Notes: generated by a model from the letters alone, not told the origin. A DNA stretch of 64,000 nt from CBDBJK01 sp965206395 (GCA_965206395.1 CBDBJK010000032.1:124001-188000); one strand, 5' to 3'; shown: positions 18,514 through 29,005, numbered from the stretch's first letter. Numbers and translations: made by a program.

Positions 18514-19715
18514 GGAACCTCTGAACAACTCGGCGCAAGCGTGGATGGGCAGAGTGGTTCCGTTCTTTGGAGATGTTCAGGCATCTTTGTGACGTTCCAG
18601 GTCGTGGTTGAGGTGTTCAGACCGTGTCTGTTGTGGCCTCGAAGCGGCTTTTCGGAGCCATCGCGGCTCCCCGGCCGTGATTTGCTCACTGCGCCCCTCT
18701 CATGCCGCCAGACGGCGCTCTGCCGTCATCAAGTTGGCCAGCCCCAGTAGCAATGCCAGCCGTTGCGCGTTCTTAGCCAACCCTCGGTAGCGCACCTTGG
18801 CGTAGCCAAAGCGCCGCTTCACGTACAGGAACGGATGCTCCACTTTCGCTCTGACCGACGCTTTGCGCTTCTCCGCCAACGCCTCGTGGCTGCCAGGCTC
18901 CAGGTGCCGTCGCCGGCCGGGCCTCATCGCCACTCGCCACTCCACATCCAACTCTCGATTCTCCAACCGCTTGTCCACTCCCTGATACCCCGCATCCCCC
19001 CACACTCGTTTCTCTCCACCGTGCAGCAATCGGTGCGCTTCTGTCACATCATGCACGTTAGCTGGCGTCGTAGTCATGCTGTGTACCACTCCCGTCTCAG
19101 CGTCAGCGCCTACGTGTACTTTCATCCCGAAGCGCCACTCGTTCCCCTTCTTCGTCTGGTGCATCTCAGGGTCTCGCTCACCCGCACGATTCTTCGTCGA
19201 TGACGGCGCCTCTATGATGCTCGCGTCCACGATCGTCCCCTCCCGAAGCCGCAGTCCCTGGGACTCCAGATGACGGTTTATCTCCTCGAACAGACTCTGC
19301 CCCAACTCATGCTCTTCCAGCAGATGGCGGAAGTTCAGAATCGTCGTCTCGTCCGGCAGCGGGCCCGACAGCTTCAACCCTACGAACCGTCTCACCGACT
19401 CGACCTCGTAGAGCATGTCCTCCATACCAGGATCGCTCAAGTTGTAGAACAACTGCACGCAGTGTATCCGCACCATCGCCGACAACTCATATGGTCGACG
19501 GCCTCGGCCCGCCTTGGGATAGAACGGACGGATGCGCTCTTCCATCTGTTCCCACGGGATCAGAGCATCCATGCGCTCCAGGAATATCTCCCGGCGGGTC
19601 TTGCGCTTCTTGCTCTCGTATTCCAAGTCCGCAAATGTTGGCTGGTCCATCAATTATCTCCCCGAACACAGTGCTATTCTCTATGCTACTATGCCCAGAC
19701 TTGTTCAGAGTATCC
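18514..19715 (-). mobile_element. IS5-family element (CTAG target), copy 1
   Basis: A 1202-bp element flanked by CTAG (18510-18513, 19716-19719). Its inverted ends are GGAACCTCTGAACAA and GGATACTCTGAACAA. It is nearly identical (one substitution noticed) to the copy at 27276-28477, and a diverged relative is at 34899-36095. It interrupts the Ig-repeat lipoprotein. Confidence 0.93.
18700..19650 (-). CDS. IS5-family transposase
   Basis: 316 residues from ATG 19650. DUF772-type N-terminal domain (YELSAMVRIHCVQLFYNLSDPGMEDMLYE split over 19480-19400), then the DDE domain with Asp in IVDASIIEAP, Asp in VWGDAGYQGVDKR and Glu in RAKVEHPFLYVKRRFGY. It appears intact and functional. Confidence 0.93.
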   Translation of the reverse strand: MDQPTFADLEYESKKRKTRREIFLERMDALIPWEQMEERIRPFYPKAGRGRRPYELSAMVRIHCVQLFYNLSDPGMEDMLYEVESVRRFVGLKLSGPLPDETTILNFRHLLEEHELGQSLFEEINRHLESQGLRLREGTIVDASIIEAPSSTKNRAGERDPEMHQTKKGNEWRFGMKVHVGADAETGVVHSMTTTPANVHDVTEAHRLLHGGEKRVWGDAGYQGVDKRLENRELDVEWRVAMRPGRRRHLEPGSHEALAEKRKASVRAKVEHPFLYVKRRFGYAKVRYRGLAKNAQRLALLLGLANLMTAERRLAA

Positions 19716-19719
19716 CTAG

Positions 19720-21269
19720 CTGTGGGATGTTCGTCGAGTGCGCCTATCGCGTACTCAGTCTCGGCATTCCAAGGCTTGAATACGATTGCCATTACGAAGA
19801 ACGCCTCGGCATCCGTTTTCATCACCTCGCAGACTAACGCATCGTCAAAAATCAAAGACATCAGGGTATCCCCTGCCTCCATCGTGGTAGACCGCGACGA
19901 GACCATCAAGCTGTTAGCGCGAGCGTATGATATCGATGGTCTGGTTTTGCCAGATGTGGAGTTCGTCTGGACTGCTGCGGACCCAAGGGCAGGCATGATT
20001 AGCAACGAGGGCGTGTTCAGCGCGGGTGCGAATCCTGGCATCTTCGAAGAAGCCGTTTCCGTGACCGGTGTTCAGGATTCATCCGCTGGATTGCAGTATT
20101 CCAGCGAGACGGCGTCGGTTACTGTGATTGGAGAGGCCAGCTCCTCGATATTGACAGATATCTCTATCCTGCCTGGCAACCCTACGGTTTTGAGTGGGCA
20201 GATTTACCGTCTGCGTGCGGTGGGATTCGACGAAGACGGCTTGATAATATCGGGGGTTAGATTCGTTTGGCATGTGAACGATTCCGTTCTGGGTCGAGTG
20301 AACGACACCGGATATCTTACCGTTGAGGCTCTGGAGGGGACGTATGGAGACTCTGTGTCAGTTACCGGCATCTGGGACGGCGTTGAAATCTCAAGGGCAG
20401 TGGATGTCACCGTGCTGGAAACGCCCGGGACTGACGAATTTCTGAACGTCCAGGTGCTTCCTCAGAGGTTTCAGCTAGACTCTGGAGGCCGCCTGCAGCT
20501 TCGAGCCGTGGCGTTGAATGGCTATGGCGAGCTAGTGAATGGGACGGAGTTGCGATGGAGCATGATTGACTCCGAAGCGGGCAGCGTGGGAAGCAACGGC
20601 GTCTTCTTCGCGGGCGATACGCCGGGTGTTTACACCGAGGCGGTGCGAGTGGAGGCGATTGTGCTCGGCCAGCAGGGTCTCACGCGAGCTGTTGACTTTG
20701 CCTCCGTCGTCATACGAACCGAGCAGATAACGCGTCGCCTCGAAAACGTGAGGGTTTTTCCAGGCGCGGCCATCGTGCCCCCCCAAGGTCGTGTGCTTCT
20801 GACGACACTGGCCGTGGACGAGTTCGGCGACCCTGTTAAAAACGTTCTGGTCTCGTGGGCCACGGCTCAAGATGGCATCGGTGAGATGGACGACCTTGGC
20901 AGATTCGTCGCCACAGGCGGCCCCGGAAAATACTCGGACGCTCTACAAGTAACCGTCGTACAGCAATTGGGCGACGAGACCATCATCAGAAGGGAGACGG
21001 TTGACGTTATCATTACTGGCGCTTTAACAGAGTTGGAAATACGCCCGAAATTGACTACGATCGATTCCGGACAAAGCGTTCATTTCAGTGTCTTGGGATT
21101 GGACGAAAATGGCGTAACTCTCTCAGGTCTCGTGGTGCTGTGGAGCGTCACAGACGACAAGGCCGGTATTATAGACGCCTTTGGAAACTTCACCGCAGGC
21201 GAATCTGCGGGACTGCATTCTGATGTCATCAGGGCCGAGGTCATACAGACCCTCCCTAGCCAGCAGTAG
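19720..21269 (+). pseudogene. Ig-repeat lipoprotein, 3' part
   Basis: Joined to 18513 after one CTAG, the frame reads PFLLAVGCSSSAPIA, a classic lipobox (LAVGC), for a total of 559 residues. It then has five Ig-like (BIG2-type) repeats of about 85-95 residues. Each begins with a strand such as ILPGNPTVLSGQ, continues with AVGFDEDGLIISGVRFVW, and ends with GYLTV...G.YGDSVSVTG. The protein would be anchored outside the membrane, probably for adhesion or surface structure. It is followed by the SNase lipoprotein, which starts within its last 47 bases. Confidence 0.82.
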
Positions 21270-22062
21270 CGAGTTGGGTACATTCTGGAAATTCCTGGTC
21301 GTGTGCCTGGCCTTGTTCGCGGTAGCTTGCTCCGAGGGGACGGGTAGTGAGGATATTATGCCTGGTACGCTTTCATCCCTGGGAGATAAGCAGCAGTTTG
21401 TTCAGGCTGAAGTGATTGATGTAATCGACGGCGTTACCATTGACGTGAGGATAGACGGTCAAGTGCATCGAGTCGCCTATCTGGGTCTGTCCATACCTGA
21501 AAAGGGCCTGACGCGAGAGCAGGCGATTGAATTCAACCGCTTCATGGTAAAGGGCCGTACCGTCCAGCTTGAGAGAGGCTCAGTTGAGACAGACCTCGGC
21601 GGCAATCTACTTCGATACGCCTACGTTGACGGGGAGATGGTGAACCTGACGCTCGTGGCGAACGGTTACGCTGTCGTATCGGACTTCCCTTCGGCATTCA
21701 AGTATCAGGCCTCCTTCATTCAAGCGGAAGAGAGCGCCAAGGCAAATCTTCAGGGCATCTGGCGACAGGCGAATCCAGCGGTGGGCCGAGATAATCCGCA
21801 ATCGCCGTCGGGACAGCAAGGAGCGTCAACTCAGACGCCGGAACTGTTCAGCACCCTGCCGCCACCTCCGGCCAGCAGCGTGCGCAGATGTGACTTCTCT
21901 GGCACAACCGAACCTGTCATCAAAGGCCCCCAGACAGGGGAGTTCATCTATCTCGTTCCAGAGAGCCAGACATATCTCACGACCTCGATCAACGAAGCTC
22001 AGGGCGACAGGTGGTTCTGCACTGAGCTAGAGGCCGTCGCAGCCGGATGGAGTCCTTCCTAG
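21223..22062 (+). CDS. lipoprotein with degenerate staphylococcal-nuclease (SNase) fold
   Basis: About 279 residues from ATG 21223. A TTG at 21274 is an alternative; both keep the lipobox LALFAVAC. The SNase OB-fold is clear (VQAEVIDVIDGVTIDVRIDG, VAYLGLSIPEKG, GNLLRYAYVDGEMVNLTLVANGYA). The catalytic set is largely lost: the DGDT Asp is Val, the VRL Arg is Ala, the GIDTPE Asp is Ser, and the GR Arg is absent; only the Glu remains. The C-terminal third is Pro/Gln-rich followed by a small cysteine-containing domain. It is probably a binding module and not a nuclease. Confidence 0.78.
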   Translation: MSSGPRSYRPSLASSSELGTFWKFLVVCLALFAVACSEGTGSEDIMPGTLSSLGDKQQFVQAEVIDVIDGVTIDVRIDGQVHRVAYLGLSIPEKGLTREQAIEFNRFMVKGRTVQLERGSVETDLGGNLLRYAYVDGEMVNLTLVANGYAVVSDFPSAFKYQASFIQAEESAKANLQGIWRQANPAVGRDNPQSPSGQQGASTQTPELFSTLPPPPASSVRRCDFSGTTEPVIKGPQTGEFIYLVPESQTYLTTSINEAQGDRWFCTELEAVAAGWSPS

Positions 22063-22392
22063 GAAGATTCCAGCTAGCAATCCGACCTCACTCTCGCACA
22101 ACTCCGCGCGCGAAAACGTGCGATCCCAAGTGGCGTGACGCCGAATACATCGGGGCGCATTCAACATTTGCGCACCCCTATCAACTCTCCCTGTAAGATT
22201 GTCTGTGCCATTCTGCGTCGAGTTCCTCGCATAGATTCGACCATATGCTCCTTGCAACCCCTAGCTATGACCAGTGATATAATAAACCTGTATCGACCCA
22301 CCTTTTATACCGACCAATCTTCTTCCTCTGGGAGAGGATTAATTAGTAAGAACCGCTCAAGTGTAGCGCTAGTTCTCGATGCGGGAGGCCCA
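22063..22392. other. intergenic region before dnaE
   Basis: No gene is seen. A TATAAT at 22278-22283 could be a -10 box for dnaE, but no convincing -35 lies at 17 bp (TTGCAA is 20 bp away). Confidence 0.4.
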
Positions 22393-23313
22393 TTGTTTAC
22401 CCATCTCCATGTGCATACCGAGTACAGCATGTTAGACGGCCTGAGCCGCCTTGGCCCTCTGGTGAGCAAGGCAAAAGAGCTAGGCATGGGCAGCCTCGCT
22501 ATCACCGACCACGGCGGCATGTACGGCGCAATCGACTTCTATCGCCTGGCGAAAGACGCGGGCGTCAAGCCAATTATAGGCTGCGAGATGTACGTCGCGC
22601 CCGGCAGCCGCTTTGTGAAGAACCCGAACGATAAAAGCCCTTTTCACATGACAGTTCTGGCACAGGACGCTCGCGGCTATCAGAACCTCGTCAAGCTGGT
22701 CACCCGGTCGCACATCGAAGGCTTCTATTACAAGCCCAGGATCGACAGAGAACTGCTCGAAAAGCACCACGAGGGCTTGATCGTCCTCTCTGGCTGCCCG
22801 AGCGGAGAGGTCCCGAAGCTCCTGGCGCAAGGTAGAATGGACGACGCTGCGGCCTCTGCCGGTTGGTATAGAGAGCTTTTCGGCGACCGCTACTTCCTGG
22901 AACTTATGGAACACGGCGGCGTTCCTGATTTGCCCGTGATTAACAAGGGCCTCATGGAGTTGCAAAGACAGCTAGACATACCTGTCGTCGCCACGAACGA
23001 CTCGCACTACATCAACGAACAGGACGCGCCGCTTCAGGACATCCTCATCTGCATCCATACCAACACGAACATTCAGGACGAGAGCCGCCTGAAAATGGAA
23101 GAGACCTCGTACTATCTAAAAAGCCATGAGGAGATGGTGGCGCTCTACCCGGAGATGCCGGAGGCGATTAGCAACACGGAGCGAGTCGCCGAGATGTGCA
23201 ACCTTGAGATGGACTTCTCGCAGCTTCGCTTGCCTGAATACAAAGTTCCCGACGGTATGACAGCGGGCGAATACCTCGCTCAGCTTTGCTGGGAAGGCTG
23301 CGACGGCGCATAG
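22393..23313 (+). pseudogene. dnaE: DNA polymerase III alpha subunit, fragment 1 (PHP domain)
   Basis: TTG 22393 is chosen as start because GGGAGG is at 22383-22388 and the family begins here (FTHLHVHTEYSMLDG). It covers the PHP domain and the start of the palm: ITDHGGMYG, CEMYVAPG and TNDSHYI. The frame breaks near 23300 after LCWEG; the next frame continues directly as LRRRIERV, consistent with one missing base in GAAGGCTGCGA. Confidence 0.88.
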
Positions 23314-24362
23314 AGCGTGTCTCCCCGCAGGACGAGGAACGGCTTACCTACGAGCTTGAGGTTATCAAGCAGACGCAGTTCGACAACTATTTCCTCGTCG
23401 TCTGGGACATCGCCAAATTCGTCAGGGAGCGCGACATCTTTTTCGCCGTCAGAGGCAGTGCGGCTGCAAGCCTCGTGCTGTTCTGCCTGGGGGTCACCAA
23501 CATCAACCCCTTGCCTTATCGCCTCGTCTTCGAGCGTTTCCTCAACGTAGAGCGTAAGGAGATGCCAGACATAGATATGGACTTTCAGGACGACCGACGC
23601 GAGGAGGTCATCAACTACGTTGTCTCCAGGTATGGGCGCGAACACGTGGCGCAGATTATCACATTTGGAACGCTGGGAGCACGCGCCTCCATCAGAGACG
23701 TTGGGCGCGCCCTTGCGATGCCGTATGGAGACGTTGACCGTGTTGCGAAGCTTGTGCCGTTCAAGCTGCACATCACCCTGGACGAGGCGATGGAGCTTAA
23801 TCCAGAGTTTCGTGAGGCGTATGACGCCGACGATAGCATAAAAAGGCTGGTCGACACGGGGCGCAACCTTGAAGGGTTAACGCGGCACTCAAGCACGCAC
23901 GCTGCCGGAGTCGTCATATCCAAGGAGCCACTCGACGACGTTGTGCCGCTGCAAAGACCCACCAGGGGAGACGAAGACGGCGTTTCGATGACCCAGTACG
24001 CGATGGAGCCAATCGCGGCTCTCGGTCTGCTGAAAATGGACTTTCTAGGTCTCGTCAACCTCAACGTTCTCGCCAGGGCGCGCAATCTTATCATCGCGAC
24101 GCAGGGCGTGGAAATCGTTTTGCAAGACATCCCCATGGACGACGAGAAAACATTCGATCTGCTCTCTAGAGGCGACACGGTTGGCGTGTTCCAGATGGAA
24201 GGCTCAGGCATGACGCGGTACATCAAGGAGCTAAAGCCCAGCTCACTGGCGGACGTAGCCGCGATGATAGCTCTGTATCGCCCCGGCCCTATGGAGCACA
24301 TTACCGCATTTATCGAAGCCAAGCACGGACGCACCGAGGCTCGTTACCCTCATCCAGCCTGA
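23286..24362 (+). pseudogene. dnaE: DNA polymerase III alpha subunit, fragment 2 (palm, catalytic core)
   Basis: Contains the polymerase palm: VRGSAAASLV and the catalytic aspartates in MPDIDMDFQDDRR, then HVAQIITFGT, HSSTHAAGVVIS, MDFLGLVNL and YRPGPMEHI. All appear intact. It ends out of frame at RYPHPA near 24353, where one base is missing before SLKDLLEETYGI. Confidence 0.9.
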
Positions 24363-25243
24363 AAGACCTGCTGGAAGAGACCTACGGCATCATCGTCTAC
24401 CAGGATCAGGTGTTGCAGATATTCCGGACCTTCGCCGGATACTCCCTAGGAGAGGCCGACATCGTTCGTAAGGCGATGGGGAAGAAGATCGCCGAAATCA
24501 TGGCAAAGGAGCGTGAGAATTTCATACAGGGCGCGCTCAAGAATGGGTACACACAAGAGTTAGCCGAGGAGCTTTTCGCGCTGATTACGCCGTTTGCAGG
24601 CTATGCCTTCAACAAAGCGCACAGCGTTAGCTACGGCCTCATCTCCTATTGGACGGCCTACCTCAAGGCGAACTATCCCGTCGAGTACATGGTGTCGCTC
24701 CTCAACTCCTACATAGACACCACGGACAGGATTGCAACCGCTGTGTCCGAGTGCCGACGAATGATGATACAAGTGCTGCCACCCGACATCACAAGGGGCG
24801 AGGAGGAGTTCTCAATCGAGGCCCTCGACGACGGGCAGCAGGCCATCCGGTTCGGCATGGCCGCCGTAAAGAACGTAGGGGCCGCCGCGTTGCAACCCGT
24901 AATCGAGGCAAGGAAGAAGGAAGGGCCATTCGTGTCAATCGAGCAGATGTGCAGGTCAGCTGACATGAGTGGCGTGAACCGAAAGACTCTCGAAAGCCTG
25001 ATAAAGGTCGGCGCGTTCGACATGTTCGGCGAGAGAAGTGGACTGATAAGTGTCATAGACCGGATAATCTCGCTAGCCCAGAGCGAAGCCAGGCTGAAGG
25101 ATTCCGACCAGACATCTATGTTCGACCTGTTCGGTGAGAGCGTACCAACGCCGCTCTCCAATCTTGACATTCCTGATATTCGGACGTCTGAAGGCGAGAA
25201 GTGGGCCTGGGAAAAAAGAACTTCTGGGAGTGCCCCTGTCTAA
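24353..25243 (+). pseudogene. dnaE: DNA polymerase III alpha subunit, fragment 3 (fingers, HhH)
   Basis: Begins with KDLLEETYGIIVYQDQVLQI and continues through fingers (FAGYSLGEADIVRKAMGKK, FNKAHSVSYGLISYWTAYLKANYP) and the helix-hairpin-helix region (VNRKTLESLIKVGAFD). It leaves frame near 25216, where six A replace the expected five in GGAAAAAAGAAC. Confidence 0.9.
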
Positions 25244-26027
25244 CAACAGTCTTCTCAGCAGCATCGTAAACGACGCCGACCCGGACACGGTCGTGTTCCT
25301 GAACCAGATCGACACCGAGATGGGCGGTAAGAAGATGAAGCTAAGGGGGCAGGTCGCCTCGGTGATACAACGATATACCAGAGAGAACAAGCCGTTCACC
25401 ATCGCCACACTGGGTCTGATGGACGGCACGATAGAGGTCTTCGTCTGGGAGAATGTGCTGGAGGAGACTCAGGGCCTTTGGGAAGATGGAAAGCTAGTTA
25501 CTATTACAGGGACGGTGAGGGTGAGAGAAGATCAGATTAGCATAAGCTGCTCGAACGCCAGCGAGTATAAAGTCCCCGACGCCGATGATGCCACAGCCAG
25601 TGTAGGCGGCGAGGGGTACGCCTTGAGTGAGGTAGGCTATTCCAATGGGGCAAGCCATGCGCCAGTTTCTAATGGAATGGCTCAACCTCCGAATAATGTC
25701 TCGTCCATCGCCGATAAACGCGCCTCCAACGGGTACGGAGAGCGGGCGGCGGAGCAGACTAACACCAAGACGTTGCAGCGTCTCAGCTTGAGGATTCATG
25801 AGACGGATACGCCCACCAAAGACAACTATATGCTTGAAGACGTGAAAAGGCTGCTACTGGAGTATCGCGGCGAAGATGAGGTCAGCCTCCAGATCGTTAG
25901 CGATGGGCGGATAATAACACTGGAGTGGCCTCTGGTGCGAGTTAACGCCTGCCCTCAGCTTGAGGGGCAGCTTCGAGAGATTCTAGGAGACGTGGGGCAG
26001 GTATTCGTGGAGAGCGTCGCGCCTTGA
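25222..26027 (+). pseudogene. dnaE: DNA polymerase III alpha subunit, fragment 4 (OB domain and C-terminus)
   Basis: Resumes as ELLGVPLSNN and carries the OB-fold (KLRGQVASVIQRYTRENKPF, MDGTIEVFVWENV), a low-complexity linker (about residues 120-185 of this fragment) and a C-terminal domain (LRIHETDTPTKDNYMLEDVK, VSLQIVSDGRIITLEWP). It ends at 26027, with a TTGA overlap into the next gene. Without the three single-base shifts dnaE would encode about 1210 residues, a normal length. Confidence 0.88.
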
Positions 26028-26245
26028 AGTGGACGCAACTGACGACCGCGCCGGACCAGCTTATAGCCGAAATGTGGCGCGACCTTTTGTTGAACGAGGG
26101 TATTCCGGCCGCCCTTCGTGGGGGTGATACCACGTCTTACTTTGGCGTCACTGCCTATCCCTGCCGCATCATGGTTGACGAGGAGCGCGTCCAAGAGGCG
26201 AGGGAGACGCTCGAAGGATACCTGGGCCGCGAGTTGGACGAATAG
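26024..26245 (+). CDS. DUF2007-like small protein
   Basis: 73 residues starting at TTG 26024, overlapping the dnaE stop by 4 nt (TTGA), so it is translationally coupled. It has the DUF2007 pattern: a helix (AEMWRDLLLNEGIPAALRG), a short strand (TAYPCRIMVDEERVQEARETLEGYL) and an acidic end. Family members are small ferredoxin-like domains proposed in signal transduction. Role unknown. Confidence 0.7.
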   Translation: MKWTQLTTAPDQLIAEMWRDLLLNEGIPAALRGGDTTSYFGVTAYPCRIMVDEERVQEARETLEGYLGRELDE

Positions 26246-26326
26246 AACCAGCGTCGTATCGCGTCTACAGAGTCTCGCATAAATGCCTAATCCAGATTGG
26301 ATGGGGTGCGCTTTAACCTCACCCCA

Positions 26327-26342
26327 TCCTTCCGCGGAAGGA
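26327..26342. repeat. 16-bp palindromic repeat, copy 1
   Basis: TCCTTCCGCGGAAGGA, a perfect palindrome, within a degenerate region containing CACCCCATCC. The same 16-mer recurs at 45548, 47993 and 58589. Confidence 0.85.
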
Positions 26343-26536
26343 CGAAGGCAAGCCCCGCTTTTGGTCGCCCCTCCGCGTTTATGAAGAGAGGCCGCCTATA
26401 TTTACCTTAAGCATCAGACAACATGGTGTGAGGCCAGACGCTGCATTGAAGAACCATGAATCCATCCCAAAATTATCCAGCGTGTGCGACGGGAGTGATC
26501 AGGAAAATAGATGTACTGAGAGGGGTCGCAGTTTCC

Positions 26537-27275
26537 TCAAGTAGAGCGTATCGAACCAGCACCATGTCCTTGATTCCGCTGTCTCAGAATTGAAATGGTC
26601 TCTGTGAATCTCACACCAGAAACTACTGGGGCGACGATACCGCCGTCTATGACCAGTTCGCTGCCTGTCATGTACGACGATTCATCGGAGGCCAGGAAAA
26701 GCACACCGTTGGCAACGTCTTCCGACGTTCCCATGTAACCCATGGGAATATTACTCAGAATTTCCTGAAGTCTCTCAGGCGAATCACTCATACCCGCAGT
26801 CATGTCAGTTTTGATCATACCCGGGTGTACGGAGTTGCACCTGATGCCATCTTTTGCATACTGAATCGCTGTCGCCTTTGTGAGCAAGCGCACTGCGCCT
26901 TTGGTGGCACAATATGCAGCAAAACCAGCAACCCCTACAATACCACCGATAGTGGAAATATTGATTATCGAACCACCTCTAGCCTCGCGCATGGCAGGAA
27001 TGGCAACCTTGGTTCCCAGGAATACGCCTTTGCCATTGATGTCCATAATTTTGTCCCAATCCTCAGCCGTCGTTTTCCTCCACACCTTTGGAAATGACAA
27101 TACCCGCGTTGTTCACCAGGATGTCTAACTTGCCGTAGCTGCTGACCGCTGTCTGAACGACATTCTCCCACTGGGTTTCGCTTGTAACGTCCAGATGCAC
27201 ATAGATGGCATCGCCGCCGGACTCGGCTATCCCGACCTCCACTTGCTTGCCCTGCTCATCCAGAATATCGCCTAG
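26537..27275 (-). pseudogene. SDR-family oxidoreductase, 3' part
   Basis: Reading leftwards from the CTAG at 27272-27275: GDILDEQGKQVEVG, then LDVTSETQWENVV, LDILVNNAG, NISTIGG with the active Ser, and YCATKGA with catalytic Tyr/Lys. It ends TGSELVIDGGIV plus a tail. One extra base near 27075-27080 shifts the frame between SKGVE and KTTAEDW. The Rossmann N-terminus lies at 36096-36201, across an 8.8-kb insertion. The intact enzyme (about 279 residues) would be an NAD(P)-dependent dehydrogenase of unknown substrate. Confidence 0.85.
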
Positions 27276-28477
27276 GGATACTCTGAACAAGTCTGGGCAT
27301 AGTAGCATAGAGAATAGCACTGTGTTCGGGGAGATAATTGATGGACCAGCCAACATTTGCGGACTTGGAATACGAGAGCAAGAAGCGCAAGACCCGCCGG
27401 GAGATATTCCTGGAGCGCATGGATGCTCTGATCCCGTGGGAACAGATGGAAGAGCGCATCCGTCCGTTCTATCCCAAGGCGGGCCGAGGCCGTCGACCAT
27501 ATGAGTTGTCGGCGATGGTGCGGATACACTGCGTGCAGTTGTTCTACAACTTGAGCGATCCTGGTATGGAGGACATGCTCTACGAGGTCGAGTCGGTGAG
27601 ACGGTTCGTAGGGTTGAAGCTGTCGGGCCCGCTGCCGGACGAGACGACGATTCTGAACTTCCGCCATCTGCTGGAAGAGCATGAGTTGGGGCAGAGTCTG
27701 TTCGAGGAGATAAACCGTCATCTGGAGTCCCAGGGACTGCGGCTTCGGGAGGGGACGATCGTGGACGCGAGCATCATAGAGGCGCCGTCATCGACGAAGA
27801 ATCGTGCGGGTGAGCGAGACCCTGAGATGCACCAGACGAAGAAGGGGAACGAGTGGCGCTTCGGGATGAAAGTACACGTAGGCGCTGACGCTGAGACGGG
27901 AGTGGTACACAGCATGACTACGACGCCAGCTAACGTGCATGATGTGACAGAAGCGCACCGATTGCTGCACGGTGGAGAGAAACGAGTGTGGGGGGATGCG
28001 GGGTATCAGGGAGTGGACAAGCGGTTGGAGAATCGAGAGTTGGATGTGGAGTGGCGAGTGGCGATGAGGCCCGGCCGGCGACGGCACCTGGAGCCTGGCA
28101 GCCACGAGGCGTTGGCGGAGAAGCGCAAAGCGTCGGTCAGAGCGAAAGTGGAGCATCCGTTCCTGTACGTGAAGCGGCGCTTTGGCTACGCCAAGGTGCG
28201 CTACCGAGGGTTGGCTAAGAACGCGCAACGGCTGGCATTGCTACTGGGGCTGGCCAACTTGATGACGGCAGAGCGCCGTCTGGCGGCATGAGAGGGGCGC
28301 AGTGAGCAAATCACGGCCGGGGAGCCGCGATGGCTCCGAAAAGCCGCTTCGAGGCCACAACAGACACGGTCTGAACGCCTCAACCACGACCTGGAACGTC
28401 ACAAAGATGCCTGAACATCTCCAAAGAACGGAACCACTCTGCCCATCCACGCTTGCGCCGAGTTGTTCAGAGGTTCC
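27276..28477 (+). mobile_element. IS5-family element, copy 2
   Basis: 1202 bp flanked by CTAG at 27272-27275 and 28478-28481; nearly identical to copy 1 at 18514. It forms the left end of the composite transposon. Its inner end cuts a small membrane-protein gene (28478-28637). Confidence 0.93.
27341..28291 (+). CDS. IS5-family transposase
   Basis: 316 residues with the same sequence as the product of the copy at 18700-19650; catalytic motifs IVDASIIEAP, VWGDAGYQG and KVEHPFLYVKR are intact. Confidence 0.93.
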   Translation: MDQPTFADLEYESKKRKTRREIFLERMDALIPWEQMEERIRPFYPKAGRGRRPYELSAMVRIHCVQLFYNLSDPGMEDMLYEVESVRRFVGLKLSGPLPDETTILNFRHLLEEHELGQSLFEEINRHLESQGLRLREGTIVDASIIEAPSSTKNRAGERDPEMHQTKKGNEWRFGMKVHVGADAETGVVHSMTTTPANVHDVTEAHRLLHGGEKRVWGDAGYQGVDKRLENRELDVEWRVAMRPGRRRHLEPGSHEALAEKRKASVRAKVEHPFLYVKRRFGYAKVRYRGLAKNAQRLALLLGLANLMTAERRLAA

Positions 28478-28637
28478 CTAGCAGAAAGTCTTTCTGGTCG
28501 GGACCTACCTTCCACTCCAATGTCTCCGGTCTGGCTTTCGTAATCGTCCGCCGAGGTCTGTATAGTCTTGGCAAAGTGGCGAACAGCAAAGCCACCGAGA
28601 GGATCAGGATGACCGTTAGCAACATCGTCGTGTCCAT
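28478..28637 (-). pseudogene. small membrane protein, truncated by IS5 copy 2
   Basis: ATG 28637 starts TTMLLTVILILSVALLFATL, one membrane helix, then a basic stretch (PRLYRPRRTITKARPE) and EWKVGPDQKDFLL, where CTAG and the IS begin. The 3' end is missing. Function unknown. Confidence 0.5.
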
Positions 28638-28657
28638 AATGCCTCATAATAAAGACT

Positions 28658-28688
28658 AACGGCTCCGGTCTAACCCACCGGAGCCGTT
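28658..28688. terminator. bidirectional hairpin terminator
   Basis: AACGGCTCCGGT (28658-28669) pairs perfectly with ACCGGAGCCGTT (28677-28688), followed on the - strand by AGTCTTTATT. It lies after the stop of the - strand fragment at 28719. Confidence 0.65.
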
Positions 28689-28718
28689 GATTATGTGCCG
28701 CGGGAGCCTAAGTTGCTA

Positions 28719-28964
28719 TTAGTCGCAGCCGAGTGTCCTCGACCCGCCAATCCAGTACATGAACGACGACTCCCCAGTGGGCCAGATGAGGGTAGAGTTG
28801 ATTCGACCGCGATATGTCCCGGGTTGACAGGGGATGTTGGCATGGGCCTCAACGTAGAAGTTCCCTTCTTCCGGCGGGTTGGTGACATCGACCACATCCC
28901 ATACGCGCAAGAACCACAGGCACCTCTTCTTGTGCAGCTCTACGGTTACAATGATGTTGTTCAT
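28719..28964 (-). CDS. hypothetical protein, probable C-terminal fragment of a secreted protein
   Basis: About 81 residues: NNIIVTVELHKKRCLWFL, beta-rich, with three further cysteines and an end SSFMYWIGGSRTLGCD. No ribosome site or signal peptide precedes it, and IS256 starts 40 bp upstream, so it looks like the surviving end of a larger secreted protein. No family recognised. Confidence 0.4.
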   Translation of the reverse strand: MNNIIVTVELHKKRCLWFLRVWDVVDVTNPPEEGNFYVEAHANIPCQPGTYRGRINSTLIWPTGESSFMYWIGGSRTLGCD

Positions 28965-29005
28965 TAACACGTTGCAAGCCGTCTCTCATGGAGGTTACGT
29001 CAATA

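Noticed and set aside
19491..19719. Start of the Ig-repeat lipoprotein inside the IS5 element
   Set aside because: The open frame there is antisense to the transposase; the true start is at 18384 on the other side of the IS, where joining gives a perfect lipobox.
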